From contig CAYOJL010000056.1 in the NCBI GenBank assembly GCA_964404235.1, positions 1 to 13,635 of the forward strand: DNA of 13,635 nt, given 5' to 3'. This DNA is from CACEUX01 sp964404235. Its GTDB lineage: Bacteria; Fidelibacterota; Marinisomatia; Marinisomatales; UBA1611. This document shows, one piece after another, positions 8,053 to 13,635 of this stretch. Every line of letters starts with the position of its first letter. The first letter of the stretch is position 1. A program made the translations under genes and the position numbers. A model generated the notes under the pieces. The model had not been told where the DNA came from and did no database searches. It saw only the letters and a list, made by a program, of their open reading frames with translations.

Positions 8053-9154
8053 TATCGCGCTTACCCATAACATTTTTCTTTGGCAAATATACATTTTTTA
8101 GTTTAGCTACATCTGACATCCTCTTTTCAGCAACTTTAGAAGCTGCAGTATGGGTTGTAACATCTTCAGTTTCAGCTCTCTTATAGATCTCCATCAATGT
8201 ATCGAATATGCCTTCCTCTGCCTGACGAAAAGCACGTTCACGGTTATATCCTTCGATCTCATTTGCGCAATTGATCAATCCACCTGCATTAATTGCATAA
8301 TCCGGAGCATATAAGATGCCTCTATCTTTAAGCATTTTTGCATGTATATCTTCTTTTTTTAGCTGATTATTTGCCGCTCCAGCTACAATAGAGCATTTTA
8401 ACTTTGGAATTGTTTCATCATTCAATGTTGCACCAAGTGCACAAGGAGCATAAATATCAATATCTGATTCATATATTTCATCCATATTCATTACCTCAGC
8501 ACCAAACTCTTCTACTACTCGTTTTATAGATGCATCATCAATATCTGTAACAAATAGTTCTGCCCCTTCCCTACTTAAGTAACGACAAAGATGATAACCT
8601 ACATGCCCGACACCCTGGATACCAACCTTTAAACCATATAAAGAATCTTTACCAAGTTGTTTCTTTACAGTTGCTTTAATTCCAGAACAAGTGCCTAGTG
8701 CGGTCACAGGAGATGGGTCCCCGCTCCCACCAAGAGCTCTTGAAATTCCTGTCACATACCGGGTCTCAGTTCGAACCCACTCCATATCCTTAACGCTGGT
8801 CCCAACATCTTCAGCAGTAATATATCTGCCTGCTAGGCCTTGAACAAATCTCCCAAATGACCTAAAAAGTATCTCATTCTTATCTGTTTTTGAATCTCCG
8901 ATTATTACAGCCTTTCCACCACCCAGGTTTAGGCCCGCAATAGCAGCCTTGTAACTCATACCTCTAGATAAACGCAGAACATCTTTTAAGGCATCTTCAT
9001 CTGTTTCATAGGTCCACATTCGACAACCCCCAAGAGCAGGACCAATTGTGGTATTATGAATCGCTATGATCGCTTTTAATCCTGTATCTTTGTCATGGCA
9101 AAAGACCACTTCTTCATGCCCCCTATTATCCATACTTTCAAAAACAGATAACAT
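8045..9154 (-). CDS. ldh: Leucine dehydrogenase (Glu/Leu/Phe/Val dehydrogenase family)
   Basis: The enzyme reversibly deaminates L-leucine, valine and isoleucine to their 2-oxoacids with NAD+, in the cytoplasm. The 369 residues match the family length, and the sequence aligns by eye along its whole length with Bacillus leucine dehydrogenases. GPALGGCRMW (38-47) forms part of the substrate pocket. The two active-site lysines are K69 (GMSYKAA) and K81 (LNLGGGKAVI), and D116 lies in YITAEDVG. The Rossmann loop is GVGHVG at 181-186. Conserved GDPSPVTALG and CALGATLNDETIP confirm the family. GAGAGG at 9160-9165, 5 nt before the ATG, is a strong Shine-Dalgarno overlapping the ilvE stop. The same enzyme is also named bcd/leuDH; a valine preference cannot be excluded from sequence. 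Confidence 0.96.
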   Translation of the reverse strand: MLSVFESMDNRGHEEVVFCHDKDTGLKAIIAIHNTTIGPALGGCRMWTYETDEDALKDVLRLSRGMSYKAAIAGLNLGGGKAVIIGDSKTDKNEILFRSFGRFVQGLAGRYITAEDVGTSVKDMEWVRTETRYVTGISRALGGSGDPSPVTALGTCSGIKATVKKQLGKDSLYGLKVGIQGVGHVGYHLCRYLSREGAELFVTDIDDASIKRVVEEFGAEVMNMDEIYESDIDIYAPCALGATLNDETIPKLKCSIVAGAANNQLKKEDIHAKMLKDRGILYAPDYAINAGGLINCANEIEGYNRERAFRQAEEGIFDTLMEIYKRAETEDVTTHTAASKVAEKRMSDVAKLKNVYLPKKNVMGKRDNA

Positions 9155-9163
9155 TATAACCTC

Positions 9164-10201
9164 TCAATTACTATTAACTACCGGCTCTATCCATCCAAAT
9201 GGATCATTGATCTCTTGGCGTTGAATAGCAGTCAATAATTCCTTACACTCACTTGCGACAGGTCCTAATTGATTCTGGTTAATCTCATAGGTCGTATCAT
9301 TATGCGTGATCTTACCAATAGGCGTTACGACCACTGCAGTTCCTGTACAAAATACTTCATTTGCTTCAATTAGATCTTTTATGCTTATATTTGTTTCTTC
9401 AACCCGATATTTTAATAATTCAGATGCTATTCTACATACAGAGTTTCTCGTTACTCCATCTAAGATAGAGCCACTTAACTTTGGAGTTCTAATGACCCCA
9501 TCAGTTACAATGAATAGATTGGCTGAACCGAGCTCTTCAATGCAATCTTCATTTTTCGAATCAAGATAAATCACTTCATCAAAACCTTCCTTTTTAGCTC
9601 TCATGAGTGGATAAAGAGAGGCTGAATAATTCCCAATTGCTTTGGCATTACCTATACCTCTTGGAGCTGCGCGATGATAATCAGTTTCCACCTTAAGATT
9701 GAGTGGTTTGACCCCACCTTTAAAATATGAGCCTACGGGTGATAAAAATACCATGAAAGTATATTCTGAAACTGCTCTGACCCCTAATGCTGGAGCGGTG
9801 CCCCATACAATAGGCCTGATATACATACTGCCTTTTCCATAGGGAGGAACATAATCAAAATTGTCCTTCAGTGTGGTTATAACCGCCTCTTTAAAGAACT
9901 TAGGATCCATTTGTGGAATACATAGCCTCTTGGTAGACCACGCCATCCTCCTAGCATTACGATCAATCCTAAATAAAACGATATTATCCTTGGATGTATG
10001 AAATGCTTTGGTCCCTTCAAAGACACCCTGGCCATAGTTCAATACACCTGCAGCTGGAGATAATTCAATTGTACCGTATGGTACCAATGAACCACCAGAC
10101 CACTGGCCATCGATAGAGCAAGTTGCCTTGAACATACTGCGTGTTTCAACAGCATCAAAACCAAGTTCGTCCCAATTAATATCAGCTTTTATTAAACTCA
10201 T
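9164..10201 (-). CDS. ilvE: Branched-chain amino acid aminotransferase
   Basis: This PLP fold-type IV enzyme transfers amino groups between Leu/Ile/Val and 2-oxoglutarate. It serves as the last step of synthesis or the first of breakdown. The 345 residues look complete. LNYGQGVFEGTKAF (54-67) is the conserved N-domain motif, K187 in GNAKAIGNYSAS is the Schiff-base lysine, EELGSANLF (222-230) includes the cofactor-binding Glu, and CTGTAVVVTPIG (285-296) is the C-terminal signature. The N-terminus (INWDELGF) and the end (INDPFGWIEPV) resemble the longer eukaryote/plant-like branch of the family rather than the roughly 310-residue E. coli IlvE type. Its ATG overlaps the preceding TGA in an ATGA, a classic coupling arrangement. 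It sits beside leucine dehydrogenase, which acts on the same substrates. Confidence 0.96.
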   Translation of the reverse strand: MSLIKADINWDELGFDAVETRSMFKATCSIDGQWSGGSLVPYGTIELSPAAGVLNYGQGVFEGTKAFHTSKDNIVLFRIDRNARRMAWSTKRLCIPQMDPKFFKEAVITTLKDNFDYVPPYGKGSMYIRPIVWGTAPALGVRAVSEYTFMVFLSPVGSYFKGGVKPLNLKVETDYHRAAPRGIGNAKAIGNYSASLYPLMRAKKEGFDEVIYLDSKNEDCIEELGSANLFIVTDGVIRTPKLSGSILDGVTRNSVCRIASELLKYRVEETNISIKDLIEANEVFCTGTAVVVTPIGKITHNDTTYEINQNQLGPVASECKELLTAIQRQEINDPFGWIEPVVNSN

Positions 10202-11340
10202 TTAAGAAGATCTCTACCTATTACCAGTCGTTGTATCTCAGAAGTACCTTCATAGATCTCCGTGATCTTTGCATCTCGCATTAATCGTTCAACTCCATAT
10301 TCTTGCATATATCCATAACCGCCATGTATCTGGACACATTCTGATGCTGCTTTCATTGCCGTTGAAGAGGCAAATAATTTTGCCATGGAACTTTCTTTGA
10401 TATATTCCTTCCCTTGGTCTTTTAAATAAGCAGCCTGCCAAACAAGTAACCTAGAAGCATCTACATTTGTTGCCATATCTGCAAGTTTATTTTTAATAGC
10501 ACCAAATTGCCCAATTGATTGACCAAATTGTTCTCGCTCTTTTGCATAAGCTGCTGCTTTTTCTAATGCAGATCGTGATAAGCCTAATGCCTGTGCTGCA
10601 ATGCCAATACGTCCACCTCCAAGAGCTTGCATAGCAATTGAAAATCCCTGTCCTTCTTCTCCAATCCGGTTATTCTCTGGTATCTTACAATTTTCAAAAT
10701 AAAGCTCGCAAGTATCTGAAGCTCTGATGCCAAGTTTATTTTCCTTTTTACCTATATTCAGTCCAGATGTACCTTTTTCAATGATAAATGCAGAAATACC
10801 TTTAGAGCCAACATCTTTACTGGTCAAACAGAAAAAAATAACAAAGTCACTATTTTGACCACTGGTAACCCAGTTTTTAGTACCATTTATAACATAATGG
10901 GGACCATCTTTTTCTGCATAGGTTTTCATGTTGCTTGCATCAGAACCTGATTGGGGTTCGCTAAGACTATATGCACCTAATTTATCACCTCGAGCAAGTG
11001 GTCTTAGGAAATCATTTTTTTGTTTATCATTACCTTGGTCTAATAATACCTGACAAACTAATGAATTATTTACAGACATTATCGTCGATGTAGCTAGCTC
11101 AACTGCCGCGATCTCTTCTATAGCAATTACATAGGATATCGTATCAAGACCTGAGCCATCCCATTCTTCAGGCACCATCATCCCCATAAAACCAAGTTCT
11201 CCCATTTTTTTTATTTGATCTTTTGGAAAATCGGATTTCTCATCTCGTTCAATTACTCCAGGAAGTAAATGCTTTTCAGCAAAATCTTTAGCTGTTTCTT
11301 TAATCAATTCTTGTTCTGTAGATAATGTAAAATCAATCAT
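10198..11340 (-). CDS. Acyl-CoA dehydrogenase, short-chain or 2-methyl-branched type
   Basis: This FAD flavoenzyme introduces a trans-2 double bond into an acyl-CoA and passes electrons to ETF. The 380 residues are typical. Marks are YSLSEPQSGSDASN (124-137) and NWVTSG (156-161) around the flavin, GGGRIGIAAQALG (241-253), R269 in REQFG, and the end motif EIYEGTSEIQR with the likely catalytic base E364. That Glu position fits butyryl-CoA, medium-chain or short/branched dehydrogenases and argues against isovaleryl-CoA dehydrogenase, whose base lies in an internal helix. The next-door BCAA genes favour a branched short substrate, by inference. I chose ATG 11340 (MIDFTL), which fits family N-termini and overlaps the thiolase gene by 8 nt. 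A TTG at 11349 would add three residues. Confidence 0.94.
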   Translation of the reverse strand: MIDFTLSTEQELIKETAKDFAEKHLLPGVIERDEKSDFPKDQIKKMGELGFMGMMVPEEWDGSGLDTISYVIAIEEIAAVELATSTIMSVNNSLVCQVLLDQGNDKQKNDFLRPLARGDKLGAYSLSEPQSGSDASNMKTYAEKDGPHYVINGTKNWVTSGQNSDFVIFFCLTSKDVGSKGISAFIIEKGTSGLNIGKKENKLGIRASDTCELYFENCKIPENNRIGEEGQGFSIAMQALGGGRIGIAAQALGLSRSALEKAAAYAKEREQFGQSIGQFGAIKNKLADMATNVDASRLLVWQAAYLKDQGKEYIKESSMAKLFASSTAMKAASECVQIHGGYGYMQEYGVERLMRDAKITEIYEGTSEIQRLVIGRDLLK

Positions 11341-12505
11341 ATCTTTCAATAATCAAAGCTGATGCCTCACCTCCTCCAATACAAAGAGTAGCTAGACCTT
11401 TTTTTACATTCTGGCGAGTCAAACCATTGATCAACGTTGTGAGTATCCTTGCGCCTGAAGCTCCTATAGGATGCCCTAGCGCAACTGCGCCACCATATAT
11501 ATTTACTTTTTCATGTTGAATATTATAATCATCTATTGCTGCCATTGCTACAACAGAAAAAGCTTCATTGATCTCCCAAAGGTCAATATCATTAGCTTTT
11601 AACCCAGCTTTATTTAGGACTTTACTTATGGCTATACCCGGAGCTGTAGTAAACCATTCTGGCTGATGAGAAGCAGATGCTTGCTCTAGAATTCTTGCTA
11701 CGGGTTTTAACCCAAGATCTTTAGCATTTTCCTCGCTGGTTATAAACATAACAGCGGCTCCATCATTTAACTTTGAGGCATTTGCTGCTGTTATGGTACC
11801 ATCATTTTCAAATGCAGGTCTTAAATCTGGAATTTTTTCAAACCTAGCTCTATTAGGTTCTTCATCTTCATCTATTATCAATAGTTCACCATTCCTCTGC
11901 AGAATCTCTACTGGCACAATTTCAGTTTGGAATATGCCATCAGAGATTGCTAACTGTGCACGATTATAAGATTCTATTGCATATTCATCCTGAGCTTCAC
12001 GTGAATAAGCTCTATCTTTTGCTAACATTTCTGCACAATTCCCCATATGCTTATCATTATATACATCCCAAAGGCCATCATGTATCATACTATCGATAAC
12101 CTTACTATGTCCTAATTTTTTACCGATTCTCGCATCATTTAATAGATAAGGTGCATTCGACATACTCTCCATACCACCAGCAAGGATCAAATCAGCATCA
12201 CCGCATCTTATTGCTTGATCAGCAAGCATAACAGCCTTCAGACCTGAACCACACATTTTATTGATCGTTAATGATTCGACTGAATCTGGGCATCCACTTT
12301 TTAATGTTGCTTGCCGGGCTGGCGCTTGTCCCTGACCGGCAGACAGAACATTCCCTAAGATCACTTCATTTATCTGATTAGGTTGAATACCTGTTTGGCT
12401 AACAATCTCTTTAATACAGATAGCTGCAAGATCGGAAGCCGATAAAGATGATAGATGGACTTGGAATGCNNNNNNNNNNGAAACAATAACTGATCTCCCT
12501 TGCAT
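11333..12505 (-). CDS. atoB: Acetyl-CoA acetyltransferase-type thiolase (interrupted by a 10-N gap)
   Basis: Thiolases join two acetyl-CoA into acetoacetyl-CoA or cleave 3-oxoacyl-CoA. As written the product has 390 residues, including a few unknown ones. The nucleophile is C85 in NKMCGSGLKA, with GGMESMSNAPYL (110-121), NEAF (313-316), H345 in GHPIGASGAR and the second active-site cysteine C375 in LCIGGGEAS. HDGLWDVYN followed by HMG is typical of biosynthetic-type enzymes, hence atoB/phaA/thl-like; the symbol is family-level only. AAAGGA at 12511-12516 precedes the ATG. The gap removes residues 10-12, exactly where the family has SAxRTPxG, so this is an assembly defect rather than gene decay. 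It is the first gene of the tight cluster. Confidence 0.93.
   Translation of the reverse strand: MQGRSVIVXXXXAFQVHLSSLSASDLAAICIKEIVSQTGIQPNQINEVILGNVLSAGQGQAPARQATLKSGCPDSVESLTINKMCGSGLKAVMLADQAIRCGDADLILAGGMESMSNAPYLLNDARIGKKLGHSKVIDSMIHDGLWDVYNDKHMGNCAEMLAKDRAYSREAQDEYAIESYNRAQLAISDGIFQTEIVPVEILQRNGELLIIDEDEEPNRARFEKIPDLRPAFENDGTITAANASKLNDGAAVMFITSEENAKDLGLKPVARILEQASASHQPEWFTTAPGIAISKVLNKAGLKANDIDLWEINEAFSVVAMAAIDDYNIQHEKVNIYGGAVALGHPIGASGARILTTLINGLTRQNVKKGLATLCIGGGEASALIIERYD
12470..12479. other. Assembly gap of ten Ns inside the thiolase gene
   Basis: Ten undetermined bases interrupt codons 9-12 of the thiolase. The reading frame is preserved across them as written. The true length is uncertain, because the conserved family motif would need about 22 bases between the flanking Ser and Ala-Phe codons. 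Confidence 0.95.
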
Positions 12506-12604
12506 TATTTTCCTTTAAAAAGCATTTATACGATAGAGGAGAAATTACAGAATATTTTGGAATTTTGATAAAAGGAATTAGAAAAATAAGAATCTTAACC
12601 TAAT
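12506..12604 (-). other. Intergenic gap between phoH and the thiolase, likely promoter region of the operon
   Basis: This 99-nt AT-rich spacer is the largest gap upstream of the seven-gene cluster. It holds the Shine-Dalgarno AAAGGA (12511-12516) and a TATAAA hexamer (12525-12530, minus strand) that sits too close to the start to leave much leader. No good -35 hexamer is found 16-18 nt upstream. Just after the phoH stop, TAAGATTCTTA followed by five T is a very small hairpin with a U-tract, a weak terminator candidate at best. The cluster could start here or be read through from phoH. Confidence 0.35.
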
Positions 12605-13546
12605 CTAATTTTGATCATAGGCATCAATTATTTTCATAACTAAAGGATGTCTTACTACATCCTTTTTATCAAGTTTTACAATACCAATACCCGGAACATT
12701 CTTTAATAATTCACTCGCTTGTAGCAACCCTGAGTCTGATCGGTTTTTCAAATCTATTTGGGTAATATCTCCAGTAATGATAGCCCTAGACCCAATACCC
12801 AGTCTTGTAAGGAACATTTTCATTTGAAGCACTGATGCATTCTGTGCTTCATCTAATATCATATAGGCACTATCAAGTGTTCGACCTCTCATATATGCTA
12901 AAGGGACCACCTCAATTACCTTGCGTTCTAACAATTGAACTAATTGATTTTCGGCATAAAGAATGTGTAGTGAATCATAGAGAGGTGCTAGATAAGGATC
13001 AACCTTGTCTTTTAGGTCACCTGGGAGGAAACCTAAACTTTCTCCTGCCTCTACTGCAGGTCTACATAAAATAATACGGTCAACTTCATGGTTCTCTAAA
13101 GCTGAAACAGCAAATGCTACAGAAAGAAATGTTTTTCCCGTACCAGCAGGCCCAATACTAAAAACAACATCATTGTTTTTTACCACTTCAACATATTTAT
13201 TCTGACCATCTGTTTTTGCACTGATAGCACCTTTTTTCCCATAGTATATCACATATTCTAGTGTCTTACTATGATCATGTTTTTCATTCACATCTGATTT
13301 GACAAGTGTTATTAGTTTTTGAACATCTCTAACTGTGAGGTCTCCTTTGCCACTTAAAGTTTGCATCATCTCATGTAGGACCTCTTGCGCTTGGGAAACA
13401 ACGATATCATCACCTTGAATTTTTATCGTCTCTCCTCTGACAATAATTTTAGCGGCAATTGCATTTTCAATCAATTTTATATGAGAATCACCAACTCCAA
13501 GTAGTGCGGTAGGCTCCATTGTTTTTAATTCAATGACCTTTTCCAA
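12605..13546 (-). CDS. phoH: PhoH family ATPase (YbeZ type)
   Basis: This is a cytoplasmic P-loop ATPase of the PhoH/YbeZ family, linked to RNA metabolism and ribosome maturation with YbeY in other bacteria. The 313 residues are the family length. A small KH-like N-terminal region (about 12-65, LLGVGDSHIKLIE) precedes the ATPase domain. Walker A is GPAGTGKT at 132-139, the conserved CRPAVEAGESLGFLPGD at 161-177, Walker B MILDEAQN at 229-236, a sensor-like SRAIITGDITQIDL at 253-266 and VVRHPLV at 297-303. The start is TTG at 13546. The frame has a stop further upstream with no ATG between, and this start gives the usual MEKVIEL N-terminus; the next ATG, codon 10, would cut into it. The common partner gene ybeY does not follow. 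Confidence 0.96.
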   Translation of the reverse strand: MEKVIELKTMEPTALLGVGDSHIKLIENAIAAKIIVRGETIKIQGDDIVVSQAQEVLHEMMQTLSGKGDLTVRDVQKLITLVKSDVNEKHDHSKTLEYVIYYGKKGAISAKTDGQNKYVEVVKNNDVVFSIGPAGTGKTFLSVAFAVSALENHEVDRIILCRPAVEAGESLGFLPGDLKDKVDPYLAPLYDSLHILYAENQLVQLLERKVIEVVPLAYMRGRTLDSAYMILDEAQNASVLQMKMFLTRLGIGSRAIITGDITQIDLKNRSDSGLLQASELLKNVPGIGIVKLDKKDVVRHPLVMKIIDAYDQN

Positions 13547-13635
13547 TATTCTAACTAACCTGTAATTTCATCATATGAAATTTAGGGTTTAGAATCATCT
13601 TATACTCCAAACAAAAATTACAACTATATCTTATT
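13547..13635 (-). other. Upstream edge of phoH: leader, or tail of a cut-off gene
   Basis: One minus-strand frame is open from the window edge (13634) to TAG at 13551-13553, 27 codons, ending HMMKLQVS. Its stop lies 4 nt before the phoH TTG, a spacing like that of the downstream genes, so it could be the tail of an upstream gene. I do not recognise the sequence, and an open frame this short in AT-rich DNA is not strong evidence. The same stretch contains a perfect 8-bp inverted repeat, AATTTCAT/ATGAAATT with a 3-nt loop, at 13564-13582. AGG is 11 nt before the TTG. Confidence 0.3.

Noticed and set aside
8053..8094. Upstream ATG that would extend NusB by 14 residues
   Set aside because: It would add residues before the usual NusB N-terminus and lengthen the overlap with leucine dehydrogenase to 50 nt; ATG 8052 fits better.
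11341..11349. TTG start adding three residues to the acyl-CoA dehydrogenase
   Set aside because: ATG 11340 is the normal start codon, matches family N-termini and gives the overlap style seen in this cluster.
12582..12600. TAAGATTCTTA followed by Ts after phoH as an intrinsic terminator
   Set aside because: The usable stem is only four A/T-rich pairs around a 3-nt loop, too weak to call.

Overview
The window holds one uninterrupted run of minus-strand genes. They read from the right edge to the left, and nothing convincing lies on the plus strand. The DNA is AT-rich. It most resembles an uncultured member of the FCB superphylum. The evidence is a huge secreted protein with cohesin-like modules, an Fn3 domain interrupted by a choice-of-anchor-J domain and a C-terminal NPFNPST sorting/FlgD-Ig tail, together with a SecA carrying an extra segment after its DEVD box. 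Several clear Shine-Dalgarno sequences (GGAGG, GAGAGG, AAAGGA) argue against typical Bacteroidetes, where they are scarce. Marinimicrobia (SAR406, Neomarinimicrobiota) is my best guess, by inference only.

Layout from right to left. At 12605-13546 is phoH, which starts at TTG; the edge beyond it may hold the tail of another gene. After a 99-nt gap comes a very tight cluster. It contains an acetyl-CoA acetyltransferase-type thiolase (interrupted by a 10-N assembly gap), an acyl-CoA dehydrogenase, a branched-chain aminotransferase (ilvE), leucine dehydrogenase, nusB, secA and a cystathionine gamma-synthase/lyase family PLP enzyme. Neighbours overlap by 4-8 nt or are separated by 1-9 nt, so they are probably one translationally coupled transcript. 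A 131-nt gap with an inverted repeat follows. The left 3.27 kb is one open frame for a giant secreted modular protein, cut by the window edge about 20-25 residues before its expected end.

Functionally, the first four cluster genes fit branched-chain amino acid and short-chain acyl-CoA metabolism. LeuDH and BCAT interconvert Leu/Ile/Val and their 2-oxoacids, the dehydrogenase oxidises a short or branched acyl-CoA, and the thiolase cleaves or makes acetoacetyl-CoA. The oxoacid dehydrogenase and hydratase steps that would link them are not in the window. nusB and secA are housekeeping genes for transcription antitermination and Sec export. The PLP enzyme belongs to transsulfuration. SecA would export the giant protein into the periplasm, and a type IX-like system would plausibly take it to the surface.

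I see no tRNA, rRNA, CRISPR array, insertion sequence or phage gene. The most unusual items are the architecture of the giant protein, the SecA tail without its zinc-binding motif, and the mixing of amino-acid catabolism with nusB-secA in one operon.
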